A stretch of DNA of 64,000 nt from DAIPJH01 sp036770365. Lineage in GTDB: Bacteria; Pseudomonadota; Alphaproteobacteria; Rickettsiales; UBA998. Every line of letters begins with the position of its first letter. The first letter of the stretch is position 1. The DNA lies in assembly GCA_036770365.1 (NCBI GenBank), contig DAIPJH010000001.1:1-64000 (forward strand), written 5' to 3'. The notes beneath the pieces were generated by a model. The model was not told the DNA's origin. It did no database searches and saw nothing but the letters and a program-made list of their open reading frames with translations. This document shows, piece by piece, positions 7,772 to 16,664 of the stretch. The translations under genes were made by a program, and so were the position numbers.

Positions 7772-8548
7772 TTAAACGGGATGGAAACTTTTGATCAAAC
7801 TACCCGCTACCATATACCAACCATCAATCAGCACAAAGAAAATCAACTTAAACGGCAAGGAAATCACCACCGGTGGCAACATCATCATCCCCATCGCCAT
7901 CAATATTGACGCCACCACCATATCAATAATCAAAAAAGGAACAAAGAGCAAAAAGCTAATCTCAAAGGCACGTTTCAACTCACTGATCATAAATGCAGGG
8001 ATCAACACCTCATATGGCATTTTTGCTGGGCTTTCAATTTTTCGTTTGTCTTCAGGCAACATATTGATGAACAATTCCATGTCTTTCTCACGAGTTTGAG
8101 CCAACATGAATTTGTGGAAAGGTGCAGCGGACCTCTCTAATGCCTCTTCTTCGCTGATCTCTTCATTGAGCCATGGCAACATCCCATCATGATAGGACGC
8201 TTGAAAGGTTGGCATCATCACAAATAAAGAAAGAAACAATGCCAGAGAAATCAATACTTGGTTTGGTGGTGTCTGCTGCGCACCAATGGCAGTACGCAAA
8301 AAGGCAAGCACCACAATAATGCGTGTGAATGAGGTCACCATCATCAACAATGATGGTGCTAAACTCAACACGGTCATCCCAACAACAATCTGAATCATCC
8401 GCGCTGCGGCAGATTTATCACCTATTTTGTCTAGTCCTAAATCCAAATTTAAGCTTTGCGCAGATGCATCATGCGCTCCAACACATAGCAACATGACTAA
8501 CGCGAGCAAGGCAACCAACACGGATCTCATTCTAAACTTCTGAAGCAT
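7772..8548 (-). CDS. fliP: Flagellar type III secretion core protein FliP
   Basis: Five FliP subunits form the export-gate core with FliQ and FliR in the flagellar basal body. The protein has a cleavable signal peptide ending near ASAQ. It then has hydrophobic helices with family sequences such as MMVTSFTRIIVVLAFLR, GAQQTPPNQVL and the C-terminal DMVVASILMAMGMMMLPP. The start is a choice: ATG 8548 overlaps the end of fliO and has GAGAA upstream. ATG 8530 follows the fliO stop by one base, and a longer frame reaches 8590. Overlap with fliO implies translational coupling. fliQ and fliR are not adjacent, so the flagellar genes are scattered. Confidence 0.95.
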   Translation of the reverse strand: MLQKFRMRSVLVALLALVMLLCVGAHDASAQSLNLDLGLDKIGDKSAAARMIQIVVGMTVLSLAPSLLMMVTSFTRIIVVLAFLRTAIGAQQTPPNQVLISLALFLSLFVMMPTFQASYHDGMLPWLNEEISEEEALERSAAPFHKFMLAQTREKDMELFINMLPEDKRKIESPAKMPYEVLIPAFMISELKRAFEISFLLFVPFLIIDMVVASILMAMGMMMLPPVVISLPFKLIFFVLIDGWYMVAGSLIKSFHPV

Positions 8549-8867
8549 GTACGTTCTCACTTGATTCGATGACATTTGGGATAGCATCATAGGTTTCTAC
8601 CAATAGCGGCGTAGCGACTTGCCCTTGTGATGTCAGCACCAACACATGTCGCTTCGCACCTCTACGGACAATCACCATTTTATGGCGCGGATCAAGAAAA
8701 AGGGAATCTTCAACCGCAAGGGTATGTTTACTCATATCACGCCCATAACCCGCACGGGTGAGGCGTTCTGGTAGCTTCATCTTTTTGGCAACCCAACTCA
8801 TCACCAACATCAATCCCATGACGAAGGCAAAAGAAAGTATGACACGCCCTAAACTAACAAGTTCCAC
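8532..8867 (-). CDS. fliO: Flagellar biosynthesis protein FliO
   Basis: Small single-pass membrane protein that scaffolds assembly of the FliP ring. It shows an N-terminal membrane helix (FAFVMGLMLVMSWVAKK), then a basic linker and a cytoplasmic domain with DPRHKMVIVRRGAKRHVLVL, typical of FliO in its strand-turn-strand pattern. At 111 residues it is within the family range. The start codon is GTG (8865-8867) with AAGGA 7 bases upstream. It immediately precedes and overlaps fliP, the conserved order in flagellar operons, which is the strongest support because FliO sequences diverge rapidly. Confidence 0.85.
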   Translation of the reverse strand: MELVSLGRVILSFAFVMGLMLVMSWVAKKMKLPERLTRAGYGRDMSKHTLAVEDSLFLDPRHKMVIVRRGAKRHVLVLTSQGQVATPLLVETYDAIPNVIESSENVHASEV

Positions 8868-8941
8868 CTATGTTTCCTTACAACCTACCTGTGGATGATG
8901 ACCAGACCACCTCAAGAATATTTATAGCACGTTCACTTGTA

Positions 8942-9295
8942 TTATTCGTCGTCGCCAGACCTCATGGTGCTGATTTTCGCATAAGCATGTGAAGCACGTT
9001 TTTGTACCGACAAGCCTTGAATATCTCCATTAAGCTGGTCTTTATGATCGTGCATTGCCTCCTGCAACAAATCTAATTTAGACTTGATATCCTCAAGTGG
9101 TTTAGCATAGGTTTTCGCGTAACCAACAGGCATCTGATGCATCCGCTCACAGATACCTGCCACGCGTGCTTCAAGTTCAAGCAACTCAACATACTCACCC
9201 GCAGATAACAACTCTGAAGCAGCATGAATATAATTATTCAAATCAACAATTAAGGTATCCATATTTACGATATCTTCCTTTGATATATCTTGCAT
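8942..9295 (-). CDS. Small alpha-helical protein upstream of fliO, possible flagellar chaperone
   Basis: A 117-residue, wholly helical and soluble protein without signal or membrane segment. Two long amphipathic helices can be drawn (residues 10-50 with NYIHAASELLSAGEYVELLE, and 65-95 with LEDIKSKLDLLQEAMHDHKD). This is the helix pattern of FliT- or FlgN-like export chaperones, in which a LLELE-type segment binds clients. The sequence match is too weak to name it. It lies about 75 bases upstream of fliO on the same strand, consistent with a flagellar operon. AGGG precedes the ATG by 7 bases. Treat the chaperone role as a hypothesis from context. Confidence 0.55.
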   Translation of the reverse strand: MQDISKEDIVNMDTLIVDLNNYIHAASELLSAGEYVELLELEARVAGICERMHQMPVGYAKTYAKPLEDIKSKLDLLQEAMHDHKDQLNGDIQGLSVQKRASHAYAKISTMRSGDDE

Positions 9296-9510
9296 TGTTG
9301 TACCCTATTCATAACTTTTTATTAGATTCATTGTTACCCTCTATACCAGCAACAACGTCTATGCGATATTATTTTTTATGTCACAGTTCCTAATTGAATC
9401 ACTATGTCATAGATTACACCAAACAGTTCTTCAATTGTCATCATATTGTCATTTGCTAATTTGCATGCTTTGACTGATAATGAAGGCTTAAACTAAGGGA
9501 GCATCATGCT

Positions 9511-11403
9511 TTGACACCAGCCGAACAAAAACCAACAGCGCGCAGACTTCGCATCTGGGATCATCCAGAGAGTCGCATCACGTTTTTGGAAACTATTTTG
9601 AAAGATAAAGACTGGGAAGCAATCATCTATGAAGCCCCTAAGAGTGTTGACACGCCCGAAGACCCCATGAAATCACTCGAAGAGATCCAAAAAGAACTCT
9701 GCAAAAAAGGTTATAAAACCGAAATTGGAGTGGATGAAGAAGGCACACGCGCACTCTCCATTAAGCATTTTGGCACAGAACGCGGACTTGTTACCAACAT
9801 TTCTGAACTTGGACTTTCTGATGGCTGCGCACGTACCGTTGATCATTTACCTGATGTACTGACCCATACTGTCTCTGAGATCAAAAAAGGTATGAACTAT
9901 GTCGTAGGCGACAAAGCCCGCACCCTCAGTGCATTTTATATCCTTGGTGATATTCTGCAAACCTTCTCAGGGGCTTTTAACAAAAAAGATGGACCTCGTA
10001 CCAACCAAAATTTCTCAGAAAAATTTTCAGAAAAATTGGGAGAATTTAAAGAACCTTCCAACGCATTACAAAGTGGTGCAGGATTGATGGCACTAACACA
10101 ATCCCTCATTTACCTGAAATTTGCTAAAGATGGCAGTGAGATGCACATGAACCGTCTTAGCAGTCTCATGCAAAACGCGCTTGAAAATGGCATTGAACCC
10201 TCTGAGATATTGAAATACACCCCATCAGAGGAACAAAAAAGTCATAATCCACTGAGCAATGCCAAACGCTTTCTTGAACGTCATCCTATTGAGACAGGAG
10301 CGGCTATTCAAATTGCTGGTGGCGCGATGAATGTCGGTTCATACATGCTAAAACGTAAACAATATGCTCAAGATCCGCAAAAATTAAAAGGTGCTGCATT
10401 TTGTATTGCGGGTAGTATCGCCTCCATGGCAGGGTGGGTGATGATGATGTATAAAACAGAACACCATGCCGAAGGTGAAGATCATCACCCTCTTGACGAC
10501 GCCCATAAAAAACTCAATATTTTTCAACGCCATCCGGAAGCCTTTGCCTCTATTACAGAAATGGCAGCAAATGGACTACAAATGGTCGGAGGCAAAATGA
10601 TTGGTAACAGCGCAGTTGTTGCCTCACAAGCTTCCTTCATGCTAGGGGATGCCACCATCTTTTTCATGCGCAATGGTGACTATGGTGCAGCAGGTATTGC
10701 ACAGGTTGACATGACCGCAAAGGCTGCCTCCAAATTCATTGCCACCATGCCAATGGTGATGGGTCAAGAAGAAGAGCAACGCTTCATCGGCGATTTATCA
10801 CGCTACCTTGCACGTCAAATAGTCGAAGATAAAATGAACAAATCCAAACCAAGCGGTGCATTATTACACACCGACCTGCACGAAGATGAACTCGTTAAAG
10901 AAATGTCTGGTGGGATAGCCAAAGCAATTCGCAAAGAACTTTCTGGCAAAGAACGTAAACTCACCGCAATTGTCAATGAAGCGGCAAATATTGCGCATGC
11001 TTTCCCCGAGGAAGAACAGCCAAAGATCATTGATAAACTCGCAGATACCATTAACAACATGGCGGGTGTCTACATCAACCGCGATGCACTGCGTGCATTA
11101 ATTGATGCAGAAGAACGTACACTTGTTATGCTAGATTCTGGTGACCCAAACAAACCGATGCCTCGTCCAAAAATGCAAGAGCTTGCACCACATATTTCCA
11201 CCATTGTCTTAGCGTTACCACCTGTCAATGCGACCGAAAACGCAACACTCCTCTACGATATGCTCGCGCCTGAAATGCAAACATCCAAAAATGATGCAAT
11301 TTTTATGCAGCAAGCACTCAAGCAAGAATCTGGCATCCCTGCCCATGTCGCAGCACTTCAAGCGACAACATCCGCACCAGACGCTACACAGGCAGTCAGG
11401 TAA
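9511..11403 (+). CDS. Unrecognised 630-residue protein with two RHP-linked helical hairpins
   Basis: I do not recognise this family. Residues 1-110 are polar with Trp and acidic residues. The centre (about 245-390) contains a tandem pair of units. Each begins with an F-x-x-RHP motif (FLERHP, IFQRHP) and continues into hydrophobic Gly/Ala/Met-rich helices (IAGGAMNVGSYML, AGWVMMMY; then NGLQMVGGKMIGNS, ASFMLGDATIFFM) separated by a His/Asp-rich linker. The C-terminal 200 residues are soluble and helical. There is no signal peptide, so the hydrophobic part may be an inner-membrane or pore-like insertion. The start codon is TTG; AAGGGAG lies 10 bases upstream. An ATG between them opens only a two-codon frame whose TGA overlaps the TTG. 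It resembles in style the other unknowns at 14.1, 15.5 and 16.7 kb. Confidence 0.65.
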   Translation: MTPAEQKPTARRLRIWDHPESRITFLETILKDKDWEAIIYEAPKSVDTPEDPMKSLEEIQKELCKKGYKTEIGVDEEGTRALSIKHFGTERGLVTNISELGLSDGCARTVDHLPDVLTHTVSEIKKGMNYVVGDKARTLSAFYILGDILQTFSGAFNKKDGPRTNQNFSEKFSEKLGEFKEPSNALQSGAGLMALTQSLIYLKFAKDGSEMHMNRLSSLMQNALENGIEPSEILKYTPSEEQKSHNPLSNAKRFLERHPIETGAAIQIAGGAMNVGSYMLKRKQYAQDPQKLKGAAFCIAGSIASMAGWVMMMYKTEHHAEGEDHHPLDDAHKKLNIFQRHPEAFASITEMAANGLQMVGGKMIGNSAVVASQASFMLGDATIFFMRNGDYGAAGIAQVDMTAKAASKFIATMPMVMGQEEEQRFIGDLSRYLARQIVEDKMNKSKPSGALLHTDLHEDELVKEMSGGIAKAIRKELSGKERKLTAIVNEAANIAHAFPEEEQPKIIDKLADTINNMAGVYINRDALRALIDAEERTLVMLDSGDPNKPMPRPKMQELAPHISTIVLALPPVNATENATLLYDMLAPEMQTSKNDAIFMQQALKQESGIPAHVAALQATTSAPDATQAVR

Positions 11404-11423
11404 AATTTAGATTTTCTAACACT

Positions 11424-12284
11424 CTACGCCGCTTGGCGAAGCAACTCATTCACACCTGTTTTTGAGCGTGTCTGCGCATCCACTTTTTTTACAATCACCG
11501 CACATGCAAGTGATGGCGCAGGCTCACCATTGCCCATTTTTTTATCTGATGGTAATGTCCCCGGAATCACCACACTATAAGCAGGTACGCGCCCCATAAA
11601 CACTTCCCCTGTCGCACGGTCGATCACTTTGGTCGACGCCCCAATGAACACGCCCATAGAAATTACCGCACCTTCTTCAACAATCACACCTTCAGCAATT
11701 TCTGAACGCGCACCGATAAAACAATTATCTTCAATGATCACGGGATTCGCTTGTAATGGCTCAAGCACACCGCCAATACCTACGCCACCTGAAATATGGC
11801 AATTCGCGCCAATCTGCGCACAGCTTCCCACTGTTGACCATGTATCAATCATGGTATTTTCACCAACATATGCACCCACATTGATAAAAGATGGCATCAA
11901 CACGGCATTTTTGGCAACGAACGCACTGCGACGCACGATACACCCCGGCACAGCGCGAAAACCCGCATGTGCAAATTCTTTCTCTGACCAACCTTCAAAC
12001 TTCGATGGCACTTTATCATACCAATTCGACACATAACCTTCGCGGCTAGGCGCGCCCTCGAAACATACCGTTGGATTCAGGCGGAATGAAAGCAACACCG
12101 CTTTTTTAATCCACTGAAGCACCTGCCATTCACCCGCAACCTTCTCCGCCACACGCATCTCACCAGCATCCAAACCACGCAGCACCTCATCAACGGCTTC
12201 ACGCACCAAACCTTTGGTCAGAACGGTCATCTCATCACGTTTTTCCCATGCTTCATCAATCACTTGGATAAGGTTGGTCGCCAT
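11424..12284 (-). CDS. dapD: 2,3,4,5-tetrahydropyridine-2,6-dicarboxylate N-succinyltransferase
   Basis: Transfers succinyl from succinyl-CoA to tetrahydrodipicolinate in the succinylase branch of lysine and diaminopimelate synthesis. The N-terminal helical domain is followed by a left-handed beta-helix of hexapeptide repeats (visible as [34 protein letters not shown] and later [17 protein letters not shown]). Family signatures such as [10 protein letters not shown] are present. Length of 286 residues is normal (E. coli 274). The frame extends to a GTG at 12299, but ATG 12284 has GGAG at 9 bases and gives the usual [13 protein letters not shown] start. No dapE is adjacent. Confidence 0.96.
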   Translation of the reverse strand: MATNLIQVIDEAWEKRDEMTVLTKGLVREAVDEVLRGLDAGEMRVAEKVAGEWQVLQWIKKAVLLSFRLNPTVCFEGAPSREGYVSNWYDKVPSKFEGWSEKEFAHAGFRAVPGCIVRRSAFVAKNAVLMPSFINVGAYVGENTMIDTWSTVGSCAQIGANCHISGGVGIGGVLEPLQANPVIIEDNCFIGARSEIAEGVIVEEGAVISMGVFIGASTKVIDRATGEVFMGRVPAYSVVIPGTLPSDKKMGNGEPAPSLACAVIVKKVDAQTRSKTGVNELLRQAA

Positions 12285-12354
12285 GATTTTAGTCTCCACT
12301 ATAGTTTTTTAATTAGGGGCAGCACTATAACGATATGGTTTTCATTAGCAAGTA

Positions 12355-13434
12355 TTACTCGTCCAATAAAAACGTCACATGCCCCATTTTGCGCCCTGTA
12401 CGGATTTCTGCTTTACCGTAAAGATGCAAACGAGCATTCGGCTGCGCAACATACTCCGCCCAATCCTCCGCCTCATCACCAATCAAATTGACCATTTTGG
12501 CGAAACATAGCGGCGAGGTATCCCCCAGCGGTAGGTTACAAATAGCTCGAATTTGTTGCTCGAATTGACTAGTCATCGCGGCATCCATCGTCCAATGCCC
12601 TGAATTATGCGGGCGAGGCGCGAGTTCATTAACACGCAAACCACCATCGGCAAGCACAAACATTTCAACCGCCAACACGCCAACCAACTCCATTTCCTCA
12701 GCTAACGTACCCGCGATCCGTACCGCTTCTTGTGCGGTATCTTCGCTGATCGGCGCAGGAAAAATTGTTTCTTTAAGGATATGATTTTCATGGATATTTT
12801 GCACAGGAGGATAGACCGCGATTTCGCCGTCCACTGTACGCGCCACAATCACCGAAATCTCCATTTCAAACGGTACAAACGCTTCCAATATTGCTTGTTT
12901 GGTATACAATGAAGCAAACGCCTCTTCCAAATTCGTTTCAGCCGTGAGCTTGACTTGACCTTTGCCGTCATACCCCATTTCGGTGGTTTTCAGAATGCAT
13001 GGGAACATCATCTCGTGTTCTTGCATTACCACCTCAATCTGCCGCGCCGTAGTGATTTCTTCATAATCCGCCGTATCAATCCCAACATCATTAATAAAAT
13101 CTTTTTCCACCAAACGGTTACGCGCTATTTCCAATATTTTTGCACTTGGTCGCACAGGCACGTATTTCTCTAAGATCTCCAAGCTTTGATGCGGGATATT
13201 TTCAAACTCAAAACTAACTACCGAGACGGATTTTGCAAAAGCAGTAAGCGCCACTTCATCAGTATAGTCTGCCACCGTGACATAGCGCGACACTTCCGCC
13301 GCAGGAGAGTCTACCTCAGGGGTAAAAATATGGACATGATAACCAAGACGTGCCGCCGCCATTGCTGCCATCCGCCCAAGCTGCCCACCGCCCACAATCC
13401 CAATCACTGATCCAACGGGAATCACAGCACTCAT
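12355..13434 (-). CDS. purK: N5-carboxyaminoimidazole ribonucleotide synthase
   Basis: ATP-grasp enzyme that makes N5-CAIR from AIR, ATP and bicarbonate in de novo purine synthesis. The N-terminus has the [12 protein letters not shown] nucleotide-fold signature; the central ATP-grasp region includes [15 protein letters not shown] and [14 protein letters not shown]; the C-terminus carries [14 protein letters not shown], diagnostic of PurK. Full length at 359 residues. The ATG overlaps the purE stop as ATGA, implying translational coupling so that both enzymes are made together; the unstable product is passed to PurE. The 3' end faces dapD with a gap of 70 bases. Confidence 0.97.
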   Translation of the reverse strand: MSAVIPVGSVIGIVGGGQLGRMAAMAAARLGYHVHIFTPEVDSPAAEVSRYVTVADYTDEVALTAFAKSVSVVSFEFENIPHQSLEILEKYVPVRPSAKILEIARNRLVEKDFINDVGIDTADYEEITTARQIEVVMQEHEMMFPCILKTTEMGYDGKGQVKLTAETNLEEAFASLYTKQAILEAFVPFEMEISVIVARTVDGEIAVYPPVQNIHENHILKETIFPAPISEDTAQEAVRIAGTLAEEMELVGVLAVEMFVLADGGLRVNELAPRPHNSGHWTMDAAMTSQFEQQIRAICNLPLGDTSPLCFAKMVNLIGDEAEDWAEYVAQPNARLHLYGKAEIRTGRKMGHVTFLLDE

Positions 13435-13946
13435 GCAGGCTTCTCCGCGACGCTCTGTGTTTGTTCAGCACGCATCTTCTGTAGCTTTGCGCTAAGTGTA
13501 GCATCACTGAGTGCAAGCATCGACGCCGCTAAAATAGCAGCATTTTTTGCGCCTGCTTCACCAATGGCAAGCGTACCCACAGGCACACCCGCAGGCATCT
13601 GCACAATCGACAACAAACTATCCATACCATCTAAAGCTTTACTCTGCACTGGCACACCCAATACTGGCAAATGCGTGAGTGACGCCACCATACCGGGGAG
13701 ATGCGCGGCACCACCTGCGCCTGCGATAATCACATGGATACCACGACTTGCCGCTGTTTTAGCGTATTCAACCATACGCTCAGGCGTGCGATGCGCAGAG
13801 ACAATCCGCGCTTCACACTCAACCCCTAATGATTCCAGAATTTCTGTCGCATGGCGCATCGTTGCCCAGTCTGACTGGCTACCCATAATCACGCCGACTT
13901 TTGCCACGCTAACATTTGCAGTTGTACTTTCTGCCATGTGATGCAT
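13431..13946 (-). CDS. purE: N5-carboxyaminoimidazole ribonucleotide mutase
   Basis: Class I PurE, which shifts the carboxyl group of N5-CAIR to give CAIR. Motifs: MGSQSDW for phosphate binding, SAHRTPERM with the catalytic His, and [11 protein letters not shown]. Length of 171 residues is typical. The first ATG (13946) gives MHHM; the second at 13937 is equally possible, and a weak purine-rich site sits upstream of both. It is the first gene of the two-gene purEK operon. A short Ala/Ser/Gln-rich C-terminal tail extends past the core fold. Confidence 0.97.
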   Translation of the reverse strand: MHHMAESTTANVSVAKVGVIMGSQSDWATMRHATEILESLGVECEARIVSAHRTPERMVEYAKTAASRGIHVIIAGAGGAAHLPGMVASLTHLPVLGVPVQSKALDGMDSLLSIVQMPAGVPVGTLAIGEAGAKNAAILAASMLALSDATLSAKLQKMRAEQTQSVAEKPA

Positions 13947-14112
13947 CTTTCTTTAGCTAGAAAGCGGCGCACTCTATACTAATTTACTTGCAAAATAAAG
14001 CATTCGTTTTGCTGCACTGCTACACTAAAGATTCACACAATCTTCATATTTCTTTTTAAATCCTATGTTAAAGTATCAAGCTATCATAAGCTATTGAACT
14101 TGGGATTTTTCT

Positions 14113-14625
14113 ATGAGTAATGACCGCAATTACATCTACAACAAGACCGCAAAACCTCTAGCAACAGCTGTTTCAGCGTTATACCATGATCAAGGTATAA
14201 CATGTAGCATATCCCAAAGCAGCAAAACCCTCAATTTATCCCTAATCCATCGTGATCCGAATGTAGTTGAAGAAACCACAAAAGCCCTAAAGACACTATT
14301 ATTATCTACCTTTGAGATAACTACCCTCCCAGAACATGACAACCTCACCATTCCCCTCACTCCTGAGCTTGAAAGCAAGGTGGAACAGTTTGCATTAGCA
14401 CACAAAGAGGTCATTGCAAAACGAGCAGCACACGATGTTGCTGAGGCAATTGAAAAATACAAAACTTTACCTCCAGAAGCACTACTTGCCTGTACTCGTG
14501 CCGCGCGTGAGGCAACGCAAACACCCGAAATGGAAGTGTGGCGTAACCTTCCCTCTACTCATGACTTAGCGCAAGTACAACACCATGGTGCGACGCATAA
14601 TTCCCATGCAGATCTGGCGCGATAA
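14113..14625 (+). CDS. Unrecognised 170-residue soluble protein with His-rich tail
   Basis: No family recognised. The first 60 residues suggest a small alpha/beta fold (ITCSISQSSKTLNLSLIH, strands). Residues 80-135 form long helices (PELESKVEQFALAHKEVIAK, LLACTRAAREA). The C-terminus is enriched in histidine (VQHHGATHNSHADLAR). No signal peptide or membrane helix. GGGA lies 7 bases before the ATG, so translation is credible. It stands alone upstream of radC. The His-containing tail resembles the tails of the proteins at 15528 and 16665, which suggests a shared property such as metal binding or a common lineage-specific origin; that is inference. Confidence 0.6.
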   Translation: MSNDRNYIYNKTAKPLATAVSALYHDQGITCSISQSSKTLNLSLIHRDPNVVEETTKALKTLLLSTFEITTLPEHDNLTIPLTPELESKVEQFALAHKEVIAKRAAHDVAEAIEKYKTLPPEALLACTRAAREATQTPEMEVWRNLPSTHDLAQVQHHGATHNSHADLAR

Positions 14626-14704
14626 ATAGATAAATAATTTCTACATTGCATACCATACGTAGTCCTGTTAGCTTTTGCGCGCATAACGCGACATTGAGTA
14701 AAAC

Positions 14705-15385
14705 ATGACGGACAAACCACATTACAGCGGACACCGCACAAGGCTGCGTCAACGTTTTTTGGAAGCAGGAGATGCTGCAGTGCAAGATTATGAGCTGCTT
14801 GAAATGATCCTCTTCGCTGCCACCCCGCGTGGTGATACCAAGCCTCTAGCTAAGAGTCTCATTACACATTTTGGCAGTTTTGCAGAGGTTCTCACCGCAC
14901 CACTCGAACAGCTCCGCGCTGTAGAAGGCGTGGGCGAAGCAGCGATTGGAGCGATCAAAGTCACACAGGTTAGCGCGCAACGCCTGCTTCGCCATGAAGC
15001 CGCCTCCCTGCCTATCATTAATTCTTGGACAGCACTGCTCGATTATTGCCGCCTAAAAATGGGTAGTCTCGTTGTTGAAGAATTCAGGATTCTATTTCTT
15101 AATCACAAGCAAATGTTGATTGCAGATGAAGTACAAAACACGGGTACGGTCAACCACACCATAGCCTACCCGCGTGAAGTGATCAAACGCGCACTCGAAC
15201 TCGGTGCGTCTGCGATTATCCTCGTCCATAATCATCCTAGTGGTGACCCCACCCCCTCACAATCTGATGTAGATATGACACTACAGATCGAAAAAGCTGC
15301 CAAAACGCTAAGCATCAAGCTCCATGACCACCTCATCATCGCCAAAGATAAGCATTTTTCTTTTAAATCCAATGCATTAATATAA
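14705..15385 (+). CDS. radC: RadC family protein (MPN/JAB metalloprotease-like domain)
   Basis: A 226-residue RadC-type protein. The N-terminal half is a helix-hairpin-helix DNA-binding part (LRAVEGVGEAAIGAIK). The C-terminal MPN domain carries the JAMM metal site, seen as HNHPSGDPTPSQSDVDMT with E (VVEEFRILFL) upstream. Length matches the family. Despite its name, a direct repair role is unproven; links to natural transformation and to mobile elements are known for other members. The ATG lies about 80 bases after the unknown gene at 14113. It is flanked on both sides by unrecognised genes. Confidence 0.93.
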   Translation: MTDKPHYSGHRTRLRQRFLEAGDAAVQDYELLEMILFAATPRGDTKPLAKSLITHFGSFAEVLTAPLEQLRAVEGVGEAAIGAIKVTQVSAQRLLRHEAASLPIINSWTALLDYCRLKMGSLVVEEFRILFLNHKQMLIADEVQNTGTVNHTIAYPREVIKRALELGASAIILVHNHPSGDPTPSQSDVDMTLQIEKAAKTLSIKLHDHLIIAKDKHFSFKSNALI

Positions 15386-15527
15386 CTGTATTTTTTATAA
15401 TAACTCGAGGTATGATGACCTTAAGATCGCCTGAGATAAATTCATCAAACTGTCACACACACCACCTTACCACTGTGCTAATATCGAAGGGTTATATAAA
15501 TTAATTCTCATCACAGATGAATACACC

Positions 15528-16166
15528 ATGAGCGCATCACCAGAAACAATACCATCACAGCCTGTGCCAAACGGATTGACCAGTAATATTGCTGGTGTCG
15601 CCATACATCGTTACACCCCTACACAAAGCGCAACCTTCAAACCAACAATAGCTTCTGTACCAGAGGCAACTACACACTGGCTTACAGGTATCATGGCCGA
15701 ACACCCCTTGACCAAAGACATGGAGCAGTGTCCACATGAAAATGACGCTGCCATCAGAGAATCAATTGAGTCCGCACTTGCCCATATCTTTGCAGGACAA
15801 GCAGAATCATGGACGCCTTCGCATGAACGCATGGCGATCGTACATGAGGTCATGGACCAAGCGCGACACTTCAGAGAAACCCTCAGAGCCAATCCTCAAC
15901 TAACTATTGCACATTTAGAAAATATGATTGGGCCACATAGCGCGCTAAGTCATCAGCATAAAGAACGTGTTGCAAAACATCATCCTGATCATCCGCATAA
16001 TAAAATGTTGGCACAACAAGCTGCTAATGATTCCCATGCAGCAACAAACGTACATCTACATCCAACGAACCCTCATCACACACTCATGGGTGGCAGCCAT
16101 AATCATCATCATGATGGTATGTTGATGGGTACACCACACCCTGAACTGAATACAGCAACCCATTAA
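15528..16166 (+). CDS. Unrecognised 212-residue protein with a histidine-rich C-terminus
   Basis: No family recognised. The N-terminal 55 residues are polar, Thr/Pro/Ser-rich and probably disordered. Residues 55-145 are helical (AAIRESIESALAHIFAGQ, MAIVHEVMDQARHFRETL). The last 60 residues hold an unusual density of His, including SHNHHHDG, HPTNPHH and KHHPDHPHNK, which would bind divalent metal such as zinc, nickel or copper. No signal peptide, so binding would be cytosolic unless it is exported by a dedicated system. Translation start has no strong ribosome site. It sits between radC and the small conserved protein at 16287. Its His-rich character recurs in the neighbours at 14113 and 16665. 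Confidence 0.6.
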   Translation: MSASPETIPSQPVPNGLTSNIAGVAIHRYTPTQSATFKPTIASVPEATTHWLTGIMAEHPLTKDMEQCPHENDAAIRESIESALAHIFAGQAESWTPSHERMAIVHEVMDQARHFRETLRANPQLTIAHLENMIGPHSALSHQHKERVAKHHPDHPHNKMLAQQAANDSHAATNVHLHPTNPHHTLMGGSHNHHHDGMLMGTPHPELNTATH

Positions 16167-16286
16167 CCACAGCTTAATCTTCTCATGCTATAGAAAAGAG
16201 ATTCCAGCCTTGCGCCACTTGACGAAAAAAAAGCTTGTGCGTATGGTGAAGTCTCATGAGTCTTTTTACAAGGTTACCAACCTCTT

Positions 16287-16562
16287 ATGACAGAAGAAAA
16301 AAAACGTTCCTTTGCTGACCAGATCATCGCCAAAAAAGGGCATCTGGTACACAAGCTCAAAGCTAAAGACTCCACAGGACGCTGGGCTTATTATTTCGTA
16401 CTGGTTGAGCCTGCGCGTGAGCAAGCCTTTCTGGCTGCCCTCAAGTCTGAAGAAACCATTGATCTAGAGGATTTTGGCAAAGTGATTGCGTCATGCTACG
16501 GTGAAGAGCCGAATGACCAGCTCAAGGAAGAGTTGAAGGAACGCTACGGCTTCGAGGTTTAA
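16287..16562 (+). CDS. Small conserved protein, paralogue of the 116-residue protein at 54696
   Basis: A 91-residue soluble alpha/beta protein. The pattern GRWAYYFVLVEPAREQAF, then DLEDFGKVIAS, then a helix ending in LKERYGF, corresponds segment by segment to the protein at 54696 (PFWCYVAVKPSMYDAF, FEPFGEIIVSAEG, VKVAEMY). I infer that the two are paralogues of a small family of unknown function. The start codon follows AAGG that lies in a short inverted repeat (AGGTT-ACC-AACCT, 16269-16281), which could mask the ribosome site. No operon partner is evident. Confidence 0.7.
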   Translation: MTEEKKRSFADQIIAKKGHLVHKLKAKDSTGRWAYYFVLVEPAREQAFLAALKSEETIDLEDFGKVIASCYGEEPNDQLKEELKERYGFEV

Positions 16563-16664
16563 TAGTCCACTGACCACAAGCATCACCCCACATTTGTCAC
16601 ATAAACTTCACACAACTCAGCGTGTTTTTTGGTTATACTGCTTGTAAGTTAATCCTTAATCTGT

